This document shows, piece by piece, positions 55,441 through 64,000 of a DNA stretch of 64,000 nt (its first letter is position 1; each line of letters opens with the position of its first letter). The stretch comes from Incurvaria masculella (taxonomy: Eukaryota; Arthropoda; Insecta; Lepidoptera; Incurvariidae): NCBI GenBank assembly GCA_946894095.1, contig OX335657.1, positions 496,001 to 560,000 on the forward strand. Direction: 5' to 3'. Position numbers and translations under genes: made by a program. A model generated the notes under the pieces. That model was not told the origin of the DNA and ran no database searches. It saw only the letters and a list, made by a program, of their open reading frames with translations.

Positions 55441-56643
55441 CATGTCAGTAGAACAATAAGTTTTAACATAACTCAAAATGTTTCAAAGAAAATAATCAAA
55501 ATGTCAATATTTATTACTTTCAGAAATAGATAGCAGACACAATCGCTGTTGCACAGCTGTTTGCGTCAGTCGACTACCGCTGATTCTTTTTCGCGCTGCT
55601 CCGGGCGCCATGGCAATGCCTTATTTTTTATAAATGTTGAGCGTCGCTACTGTTTCATGACGATTCGTTTTCTTTTCCGTTTGGACGACCGTTATCGCGG
55701 ATGGAGGAATGTTCATATCGCAAGAGGTCGAGTTATCGGAGCGTACGCGTTGTCGCGTCAGTTTTTTTGCGACGCGCCAATCGAATTCCTGCGACACAAC
55801 GCCACCGCACCACCGCGGGCGTTACATTTTGATCCTCGTGAACCGTGTAAATATTTCGCGCAGCGATGCTCACCGAGCCCCCGATCTAAAAAGCCTCCGT
55901 TGTCGCGCGGCTCTGCATAAACTGCGCTGAATATCGACGGGACGGTGGCTAGGGCGGGAGAGGGAAAGTCCCGGCTGCTTCGCATTACCATCGCTATGAA
56001 TATGGTAAGCGGTGCCAATTTTTTTCATTTCCGCCGTCGAGGGGGGGGGGGGGGTGGGGGGGGGGGGGGGTTGAGGCAGGATATAAATTGCCTTGTTTGT
56101 CCGCACCTCATTTTCTTCATGGATACCAATGATCACGGTCAACAACGCTAGTTTTCGACCAGAGTACAGTCGCAAAAAAGTTCATGTTTGCAGCTACCAT
56201 TATTCTCGTATCCGACCCATTTAAGGAAATTGCAATTCCCATTAACAATATCATATCCCCAAATACTCATTTACGAGGAAACGCTTCGAAATATATTCGC
56301 TGCGAGCCGGATTGCTCTGTCTCCGAAGCAGCGATTTCCACGAGAGAGCTCCGCTTTAGAGCCGTTAATCATGATAAAATCACGCAAAGAATCCTGCCAC
56401 ATTTTTCTCGCAGAAATAAAACTGATATCATAACGGACCGAGTTTTAAAGCGTCAAATAATAGTCATTTTTATTTTCGCAGCTGTATTTATTTAAATTTA
56501 GGAACCGCTCGTAAAGAAAAATACATTTCATGCAATTTAATTTAAAATTACTTGTCATGAACTCAGTAGCAGATGTTAAAATGCTACCAAAATAACCAGC
56601 TTTGGACTAGCACATTTTAAAGAAGCACTAAAATACAAGCCCA
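55441..56643. other. Non-repeat stretch with G-tract
   Basis: A 123-codon + frame (55549-55920) and a 103-codon + frame (56184-56495) show no domain or splice context. A G-run with one T interruption lies at about 56041-56070. The lack of repeats over 1.1 kb is notable here and could indicate a conserved regulatory block. Confidence 0.35.
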
Positions 56644-56757
56644 AAAACCGGTCAAGTGCGAGTCGGACTCGCATACGAAGGATTCCGTACCAAAGTACAA
56701 GATTTAACACAAAAAATAACTTTTTTTTTATGGAGGCCCGCCCCCTTTTAATTTTTT
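56644..56757 (+). repeat. Interspersed repeat family P, copy 6, 5' half only
   Basis: AAAAACCGGTCAAGTGCGAG and the GATTCCGTACC block are present. The copy ends before the GCGGCAAAA block and microsatellite. Confidence 0.7.
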
Positions 56758-58472
56758 AAACAAAGGTTTTTTGGGCACCCAAAATACTAAATCATCACCA
56801 ATTGCCGGAACTCACATACGCGCATTCAGGCCAACTAATGAGCATTCAGTTTGTATGGAGCCCCCAAATGACTGAATGAAACGACTGATTATGAATACAA
56901 ATAATTTCTTCACAAATGTCAATATAATTACAGAGAATTTCAATCAATACTGAATCCTGTAAATGAACTATTTATATCACGAGGCATAATCACACTTGGG
57001 GTGTGATAACAGCTGATTTCTTTCATTTCGATAACGGCGTAATTAAAATAACATTTCATAACATTAAAAATAACAATTTTTATGGAAGAAATCATAGCGT
57101 CAGATATTTAACGTTAATTTTTTTATATATTTATAGCTAAACTTTCAATGTATCTTTTTGAAATTTCAAAACGAATTCTTTACGGAGACCATACAATTTC
57201 AATTATTGAGGCAAAGGCAAATAAGAACTGGCTATAAAGAATCAGAATTAAAAAAATAGCACTTAACAACTCTATAGTTTTTCTTATTACTTTGTAAAAC
57301 ATACTGCTTAATATTCAGAATAAACTTTATTTTACTTAAGGGAAAATGTAGATTTTGTGGTAAAACTATTTACGGTATATTAAACTGGCAATATCACAGA
57401 GCTGGTTGGGGCGGCGCGGCGGCGGGTGGTGTGGTGTGTGGCGGGTGGTGGGCGGTGGGCGACCGGAAGTTGGCTGCTGTGTGCGCGCCACTACCGGCCG
57501 CCATATCGGCTCGCGCTTCCTTTCCCGGGACCACTCATTTTATTGTCCATCCGTATCTATGAAATGGGTAGCCCTTGGGCAACCTTTTCATTTGTTATTC
57601 TGATATACTTATATGTTACAGCGTATATAATATGTTTGTTTGTTTACATATGTGTACATACCGAGGCTAATGCCAACGATCTATTAAGCACGGTGAAGTT
57701 CATTCAATGCGCGACACTATATATAGATATATATATAGATATATATATACTATATATATAGAAGAGAAAAAAAAACAGTCACATCCGAGTAAGGCTTTTG
57801 AGACGCCGCGGCGCCGTCTTGCTGAATGTTTTGTTTTGTGCCGCGCAGCCTTTGAGCCGGCCAACTAGCCAATGTATACTTGTTGCGGTGCCGCCCGTCC
57901 CTCCCCCTCCAGCACGGCTCGAGCGCGGCAATCCGATTAGCCTCCTGCTAGCTCTCCCTGCTGATTGCCTGCACTCGCTGATGTCCGAGTCTCACCGACG
58001 GTGCAGCCGCCTGCCGCCGCGTCGCCTCTCACTTGCGGTTCGCGGGCTCCATTAGATGTATCCGGCACACATTTTATTACACATTCAAATTACGTGTGTG
58101 CTTTTCTACAGGAACACGCTCTGACTGGAGGTTTATCAAATAAACTTTCACCACATACATACCGCAAACACGCCCTATCATATACACGGTTGTGGAATGT
58201 TGCAAGTTACATATCGTTCAGCTGTAAGACATTTCAGTTTGTAAACAATGAAACTTTGTCATTGGCTTAAAAATATTAAAATAATTATCATGTAATAATC
58301 TAAGATAAATTGTAAGGTTTCTTATAAAATTAAAATAAAAATAAAAAATGATGCAGGATTTCATTTTCCATTTAAATATAATACAATTTGGACAATGTGT
58401 ATAATTTTTTTAGCATTAATTGAACACAAGAAAACCGAAACTTTACCGAGATAAAACAAAATGTGACAGTAT
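56758..58472. other. Gene-free stretch
   Basis: AT-rich with GC islands at 57400-57540 and 57795-58050, and a TATAGATA-type microsatellite at 57718-57761. Open frames up to 111 codons have no recognised domain. Confidence 0.4.
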
Positions 58473-58890
58473 TGTTTTTTTATGCAACCTGGCATGGATG
58501 CCTAATACCACACAACCACCGTAATTATATTAGCCCAATACACCACATTCCCGAAGGAATATTAGGTGCAATGCCGGGATCTTTCCTTTATGAGCAGAGC
58601 TACGTTGAACTGGGTGGAAAACACGGATAATTTTTCATTGCCGTTTCGACCATATTTTCATCCCATGCGATGGTACCAACGCTGGCGGGTTTAAGCCCTA
58701 CCACCTAGTAAGGGAAGGGGGCCTACAGTTTTAGGTGGATTCCGAACCATGTAGCAGCTTGCATTCGTGACGAAATGCACTTATCCAATTAAGAAAGAGT
58801 AAGAAAGTAGTGCACGGGGCGAGGATTTGAACCCAGACCTCTGGGATGCTAGGGCACTACGCCTGTGGCACTAGGCCACGAGCCGCTCAT
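58473..58890 (-). mobile_element. Complete SINE with tRNA-derived head
   Basis: On the minus strand the head has box A-like GTGGCCTAGTGCCACAGG and box B GGTTCAAATCC. The shared body (CCTACCACCTAGTAAG on +) and the tail ending in an A-run (T-run on + at 58473) follow. It is the best-preserved tRNA-headed copy. Confidence 0.8.
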
Positions 58891-59092
58891 ACAACTAACT
58901 TGTAGTTTTACGTGTGCTGTATATAAGATATACGCTAAATACTTCAATTTTGTTACTTACATTTATAATTTAGTATAGCATATAACTTAGATATTAAGTA
59001 AGTATAAGCTTTATCTGATTGTATATAAACTAAATACAAGTTGTTATAAGTTGTGTACAAGTGTAATAAGGCAGTGTGTCGTGTTGTTGCAG
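58891..59092. other. AT-rich sequence before candidate exon
   Basis: AT-rich and repeat-free, ending in a TG-rich acceptor region (GTGTCGTGTTGTTGCAG). Confidence 0.4.
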
Positions 59093-59143
59093 TGTTCCCG
59101 AACGTGCCGGCGGCGCCGGGCATGCCATGCGCCGGCGAGGACC
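59093..59143 (+). CDS. Candidate 51-nt internal coding exon
   Basis: Preceded by TTGTTGCAG and followed by GTGAGT, a strong donor. It begins with two bases of a split codon, encodes FPNVPAAPGMPCAGED and ends with one base of the next codon. Third positions are 15 of 16 G or C, in sharply AT-rich surroundings. The entry phase matches the phase-1 ends of the candidate first exons at 32480-32582 and 41819-41990, and it leaves in phase 1, so it is skippable in frame. I do not recognise the gene. The next exon is not in this window. Confidence 0.5.
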
Positions 59144-60049
59144 GTGAGTATTACATCTATCAATATATACATCTTGTTTCTTTGACGTGACTATTTCTTT
59201 TAAGCTTTCAATTTTAAATACAAGCCTAAAGAGCATCCTTATTCTTACAAAACATTAGAAAAAAATGGTTGATGTAAAACTATATCGAGTTATTGTGTAT
59301 GCGGAACGGACAGTGTAATACCGAAAACTATTCATGACACGTGTCCAGTGTACTCAGGCGAACGGCGACGTTTAGTAGTCTTCTTCAGGACTTTGATGAC
59401 TAGAGAACGACATACAACAGCTCTCAAACATTAACTCGCAAAACAATCTCAAAATCCAAAAAAATATATCTAAAACGTGAATGCACCCTAGCACAAACAT
59501 ATTTTTTCTGTTTCGGCTTCTAAACATTCCGAAAAATAAGATATTAATGTTGAAATTTCCCACGGACGACGAATAATATCTGGGATATGGCAAGCCGAAA
59601 TGCCACGTACGTGCTCAACGAGAGAGAGCTAATCAAATCTCAAACGCGCATATTGTAGCCTCCGCCGCCGCCGCCGCCGCCGCCGGGTATCTCGCCGCGT
59701 CGTCCCCGCCCTCGCCGCACAATACTTACAGCCTAAACGTCTCGCAATAATCGTAAAAACACGCGCAATCTTTCTCTCTCGCCGCAGCCTCCTCCGCCGC
59801 CGCGGCCACAGACCGAATGTATGCCGATAGGGGACAGCCGCGGGTGTTCATGTTTGCGGGCGGGGTAGCTTCTCATTTCTGTGGGGACAGCCGTTCTCGC
59901 CTATCGATGGAGCCTGTTGACATTTCGACGCAAACACAGACCATATGAACTGCACTTACCTTTGATTTTTACTTTAGCAGCAAAATCAACAATGAAAGCT
60001 TTATATATATATATTTTTAATTTAACGGATACATTTTTGATTTGAAAGA
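59144..60049. other. Intron-like stretch
   Basis: AT-rich with a GC-rich block at 59650-59900 containing a CCG microsatellite (59661-59685). No further exon is recognised. Confidence 0.35.
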
Positions 60050-60260
60050 GGTTCGTGACGCGAAATCAGCGCCATCTCGTAGCTAGGATTTGCTTGTTGG
60101 TTGCATAGTGAGCGGGATCATTCGATGGGTGGATGACCAAGTTTTCCGAGCTCTTATCGCTGGTTCGCGTCCTGCTTCAGACGAATCTCTGTGAGATAAA
60201 TATTTGTTTAACCCATTGTCAAAATAGTATTGCAATGCATCTAATGTAGATGTCTCTTTT
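60050..60260 (+). repeat. tRNA-like core repeat, copy 2
   Basis: CAGCGCCATCTCGTAG, then GCATAGTGAGCGGGATC and GGTTCGCGTCCTGCTTC (box B-like), then CATCTAATGTAGATGTCT. The order matches 11035-11452, including the right-end block. Confidence 0.45.
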
Positions 60261-61181
60261 AAAGTTTAAATTATTTAATAATAAAATCGAATCAGTATTC
60301 ATGAAAAACCAAATAAATATCAACTAAAACATTATATCTCAATCGGTGAAATATTTTAATGCATATACGGGGCTGAAGCATGGCCTCATTAATTAGGGGA
60401 AAGAAAGTAAAAAACCACTTTTTCGTTTATCAACGTTGCAAGAAACAGAATGATCCACGTGGCACAATCGGAAGTCAACAAAAATCAGCAACCATTTAAC
60501 TTCACAATTCATTCGCAATATACTCAAAATAAAATATCCACAGAAACATTTTTCATATGAATTTCATATTCCTACAACAGCCAAATGTAGATAGTTTCCG
60601 CTTTTATTTCGGTCATTGCACTTTACGTGTACTATTCGTTACGTATTAGAACACAGTACAGAAGATTTTCAAGGCCGTCGACTCCTGAGCCGACGCCGGT
60701 TCTTCTACTTTTTTGTGTTAACTTTAACGAGTTCGTAGCGTGAAAGGGTGGATCTAATTTGGCGAGCTGACTGCCGCCAGCGACAGATATGCCGCCGTTG
60801 TTACAGGCTGAAACACCTTGTTACCTGTACCTGCGCGCCGAGCGGTGTCAATACGAATATCTACCGCGCACCACAGTCGTAGGAAGCAAGCAGTGTAGCC
60901 ACGCGGACACATACTGTTACACTTATGCATTATCATGTTTCATTCATTTCGACGGTGCTAAAGGACTCGACTGACTTTCGGTTTCATACGTTTTCAGATC
61001 GTTTTGATTTCATTTTAAATTTAAGGTCAATGAAGTCACATTTGATGCATACATAGCCTCATGCCATTTTTCCGGTGGGCAGAGATTATTGATTGATTTA
61101 TTTATTGAGGACCATCAAACGCATGTACAGATATATCATTACAATTGATTGCAGCAAAATAAATAAGTACGCATCCCTTCC
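60261..61181. other. Gene-free stretch
   Basis: AT-rich to 60660, a mixed block at 60660-60970, then a LINE/SINE-like tail (TTTATTTATTGAGGACCATC near 61097). No exon is supported. Confidence 0.4.
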
Positions 61182-61285
61182 GAGGTATTTCCCCCAAAGT
61201 GCAACCTGGGGTCCTTCAAACATGAATTGGAGAAGCACCTAGCCGGCCGGCATGGTTTTCGCATCGGGAAGGGCCACTTTAAAAA
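61182..61285 (+). pseudogene. LINE polyprotein C-terminal fragment
   Basis: Reads EVFPPKCNLGSFKHELEK and then HLAGRHGFRIGKGHF. The second part is shared with 63695-63861. I take it as the C-terminal end of a LINE protein, but the clade is not identified. Confidence 0.4.
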
Positions 61286-61755
61286 TAGTAAAGCTAATTA
61301 CAATACTTCTACTTTTTAGTCGCTTTTTAACCTCTTCATACATGCTCGGAGATGACTGGGGCTTGAACTAGACCTTCAGAAAACACGACTTCGTGAAGCA
61401 CCAGTTCATGGCAACATCCTATTTCAACAAAAACATAAAGCACCTTTCTATCTCTGTTACGGAGGATTACGGGCGAACCCCTGACCTGCGGCTCACCTCC
61501 CCCTCTCCCCCCCTCCCCCCCGACGTCCTACCACCCCCCCGCGGACGACGCCGACGCTATGAACGCGATTGTGCGCTGCTGCGGCGACGTTACTCTCGTT
61601 GTCGCCGCGAGGCTTTGAGATCCTAAATGGCGCCATAACGCTTAAATGGTCGGCGCGAGGCGTTATCCTGTTGTGGAATTATGATTTCGGGCTTGATTAT
61701 ACTTACAGCTTTCGCTGCTTGTGGAAGTTCAATGTGATGCGCCATTTTATATGAA
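61286..61755. other. Gene-free stretch
   Basis: Contains a C-rich block (61497-61540). A 77-codon + frame crosses it without a recognisable domain. Confidence 0.4.
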
Positions 61756-61933
61756 ATAGCTGCGGTACCCGGCTCCGCTCGGGTTAGTGTCGGCTAAATT
61801 ATCTCATGGATAAAAAGTAGCCCACATGACTGGTCCAAAATAGGGTCAAACTGGTCCAGGACAATGTATCCATGTACCAAATTTAATCAAGATCGTTCGA
61901 GCCGAAATAGCATGATGTAATGAGAAACATCCA
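61756..61933 (-). mobile_element. Helitron-like 3' portion
   Basis: GGTACCCGGCTCCGCTCGGG is the hairpin end on the minus strand, preceded by TAGC rather than the intact CTAG. The internal sequence diverges from other copies after about 60 bp. Confidence 0.45.
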
Positions 61934-62185
61934 ATAATTCCCATTTAGAGCTTCGTTGACGTTTGGTGGCTATTTGCCTACAGCCATATATAAAAACATT
62001 TGCCGCCAGAACCTTTCTGCACTTTCACTGCTACATTGCCTACCTAGTAAGTAACGTGTAACGTAGGTAAGTTCACCACAGCCAGCCTCAACATCGAAAA
62101 CAGTAACCCATCTCGAACCTGACTGCTCCCAGAGATGCTATACATTGACAAAATACGCACACCCTTCTGGTAATGAAGCGTTATA
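61934..62185. other. Short spacer
   Basis: Nothing recognised between the Helitron-like piece and the mariner. Confidence 0.4.
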
Positions 62186-63437
62186 ATAGGTCGGGGAAAA
62201 AGTCTTTTCGCATTATAGTATGTATGAACTTGTAATAAAATCTCTTTGGCTATACTATTTGTATCTGGCTGGTTTTGGTATCATTGAAAGTTTAAATTTT
62301 AAAGAACATAATTCCAAATTCAAATTAGGAAAATGTGTGATTCTCATTTGGTTTTCGTACTGTCAAAATGAGTGAATCTAATGAAGAAATTCGATACATT
62401 TTAAAATTTTACTACAAAAAAGGCGATGTTTATGGACCTAGTGCAGTGTCTGTGAGAGTAGCACAAATTTGGTTTAAGCGTTTTCAATCCGGAAATTTTG
62501 ATGTCAAAGATGCACGTCGCTCTGGTCGCCCTATTACGGATAAAATGGATGCCATTTTTGAAAAAGTGGAGCAAGATCGGCATATCAGTAGTTACGACGT
62601 AGCTGAAGAACTAGGAATTGACCACAAAACAGTTTTGGCGCATTTGAAAAAAACTGGGTACACAAAAAAGCTCGATATTTGGGTACCTCACGAGCTCACT
62701 GAAAGAAACCTAATGAACCGTGTACTCATTTGTGATTCTTTATTACGACGTAATGAAACCGAACCATTTTTGAAGAAGCTGATAACTGGTGATGAAAAGT
62801 GGATCACGTACGACAAGAACGTGCGAAAAAGGTCGTGGTCAAAGGCCGGTCAAGCTTCACAGACTGTGGCGAAACCCGGGTTAACTCGCAACAAGGTGAT
62901 GCTGTGTGTGTGGTGGGATTGGAAGGGCATTATTCATTATGAGCTGTTACCACCAGGCAGGACCATCGATTCTGAACTCTACTGCGAACAACTGATGAGA
63001 TTAAAGCAAGAAGTTGAGAGAAAGCGGCCGGAATTAATCAACAGAAGGGGTGTGGTTTTTCATCATGATAACGCTAGACCTCACACATCTTTAGCCACTC
63101 AGCAAAAACTAAGAGAGTTTGGCTGGGAGGTGTTAATGCATCCGCCGTATAGTCCTGACCTTGCACCTTCAGATTTCCACCTGTTTAGGTCTCTTCAGAA
63201 TTCTTTAGGCAGTGTCAGGTTAACATCACGAGAGGACTGCCAAAACCACTTGTCGCGGTGTATTGATCAGAAGTCCCAATATTTCTATAGCAATGGGATC
63301 ATGTCCCTACCTACAAGATGGCAAAAAGTTATCGAACAAAATGGTACCTACATACTTTAGTTAAATGTAAATAAACCATATTAAAAAATGTTTTGAATTT
63401 TCTTAAAAAATGCGAAGAAACTTTTTCCCCAACCATG
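62186..63437 (+). mobile_element. Mariner element, about 1.25 kb, with TIRs
   Basis: Ends GGTCGGGGAAAAAGTCTTTT and GAAACTTTTTCCCCAACC are inverted repeats of about 27 bp with three or four mismatches. TA dinucleotides lie at 62184-62185 and 63438-63439. Length, TIR style and TA target fit mariner; the TIR and protein suggest the cecropia subfamily (inference). Confidence 0.85.
62368..63360 (+). CDS. Mariner transposase, 330 aa, probable N-terminal in-frame deletion
   Basis: The enzyme cuts and pastes the element at TA sites. Catalytic residues are D142 (ITGDEKW), D234 (FHHDNARPH) and D269 (SPDLAPSDF), with 34 residues between the last two: the D,D34D signature of mariner. The linker motif WVPHEL is at 105-110. 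The second helix-turn-helix lies around 65-95 (AEELGIDHKTVLAHL). The frame is intact, but mariner transposases are usually about 340-350 residues. KFYYKKG joins directly to DVYGP at residues 13-24, where relatives normally have an extra helix. So about 14 residues of the first DNA-binding helix-turn-helix appear deleted. Catalysis may be intact while TIR binding is impaired. Confidence 0.9.
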   Translation: MSESNEEIRYILKFYYKKGDVYGPSAVSVRVAQIWFKRFQSGNFDVKDARRSGRPITDKMDAIFEKVEQDRHISSYDVAEELGIDHKTVLAHLKKTGYTKKLDIWVPHELTERNLMNRVLICDSLLRRNETEPFLKKLITGDEKWITYDKNVRKRSWSKAGQASQTVAKPGLTRNKVMLCVWWDWKGIIHYELLPPGRTIDSELYCEQLMRLKQEVERKRPELINRRGVVFHHDNARPHTSLATQQKLREFGWEVLMHPPYSPDLAPSDFHLFRSLQNSLGSVRLTSREDCQNHLSRCIDQKSQYFYSNGIMSLPTRWQKVIEQNGTYIL

Positions 63438-63694
63438 TAGCCTATAAGTTATTAGTAGAATCAGGCTAGACGAAGATACAATCCACGTCTAAATCGAGTA
63501 ATTGGTTCTCAAGGATTTTATTCTATTGGTCGCACCTCCGGCGATTTAGCGTGATACCAAGTAGTGCTAAAGTTGCGGGAAATACCAAGCCGTACTTCGG
63601 TACAGTTAGTAAAAGTAAGCGCTGCCGCCGCGCCGCATACACCCATTCCCAGCCGACACTTAAAAATAAATGCCATCCGATCCTTTTGATCCTT
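63438..63694. other. Short spacer
   Basis: No feature is recognised. Confidence 0.4.
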
Positions 63695-63861
63695 TATTTA
63701 TAGGGTCGCTCAACTATGGAATCGACTCCATACCGATTTATTTCCCCCAAAGTCCCCCGGGGTCGTTGAAACATAGGGTGAAAGAGCACCTGGCCGGCCG
63801 GCATGGTTTTCGTATCCCCCGTGAAAGTTCGAAATGCCGCGCTTGGCTTAGTACCCACTAA
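63695..63861 (+). pseudogene. LINE polyprotein C-terminal fragment
   Basis: One frame reads AQLWNRLHTDLFPPK and stops at TAG. The next frame continues LKHRVKEHLAGRHGFRIP to TAA at 63859-63861. AQLWNRL..FPP followed by a short C-terminal tail is a recurrent LINE ending, and the HLAGRHGFRI block matches 61182-61285. A frameshift splits it. Confidence 0.45.
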
Positions 63862-64000
63862 TCTACCAAACAAAAATTAAGAAACCATTCAACTGAAACC
63901 GTAATATCCTAACAATACGCGTTTAAACAATCAACCTAAAAAGCCCAAAAAAATGCGTGTAGCAAGGAACGGCTGTCGCTAAGTTAGCATACCGCGCGGG

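Noticed and set aside
61255..61285. GGGAAGGGCCACTTTAA as a lone end of the TTAA MITE family
   Set aside because: It lies in frame within the LINE C-terminal fragment (HGFRIGKGHF) and has no adjoining MITE sequence, so the match is likely coincidence.

Overview
The window looks like gene-poor, repeat-laden genomic DNA from a moth or butterfly (Lepidoptera). The main evidence is a set of interspersed repeats: six copies of a repeat starting near ACCGGCCAAGTGCGAGTC and ending near TACGGAACCCTAAAAA, Helitron-like ends, and cut-and-paste MITEs. Supporting signs are a baculovirus FP-like domain in a LINE ORF1 and a short (TTAGG)n tract. There are no bacterial operons, rRNA genes or CRISPR arrays. 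Most open frames are either transposon proteins or chance frames in GC-rich islands.

The only host-gene candidates are three short, very GC3-rich stretches on the + strand. Two look like alternative first coding exons (ATG at 32480 and ATG at 41819, both leaving phase 1 at a GT donor). The third is a 51-nt internal exon (59093-59143) whose phase accepts either. If this is right, much of the window is the 5' intron territory of one large + strand gene with alternative promoters; I cannot name the gene.

Layout. 1-11 kb: two hAT-type MITEs, a Harbinger-type MITE nested in a Helitron-like element, LINE relics. 11-15 kb: a tRNA-like element with inverted ends, then a young Ty3/Gypsy-type LTR element with identical 227-bp LTRs, a gutted interior and an 86-bp tandem repeat. 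17-31 kb: MITEs, a decayed mariner-type transposase, a large hairpin repeat (two copies, one carrying TTAGG repeats), and a SINE with a 5S-rRNA-like head. 31-41 kb: three copies of a TTAA-flanked MITE, a candidate first exon, and a 2.5-kb composite element with GGAATCT minisatellites and a long-TIR element. 40-45 kb: a tRNA-headed SINE, the second candidate first exon, an RTE-like reverse transcriptase relic, and an 87-bp inverted templated copy flanked by a 12-bp duplication. 45-49 kb: a LINE with intact ORF1, internally deleted ORF2 and a tRNA-like module at its 5' end. 50-62 kb: more MITE, Helitron and SINE copies and the candidate internal exon. 62-63.4 kb: a nearly intact mariner whose transposase seems to lack part of its N-terminal DNA-binding domain.

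How the parts interact: the SINEs share one 3' tail but carry different Pol III heads, as expected when several SINEs exploit one LINE machinery. The LTR element and several MITEs have no coding capacity and must have been moved by proteins encoded elsewhere.
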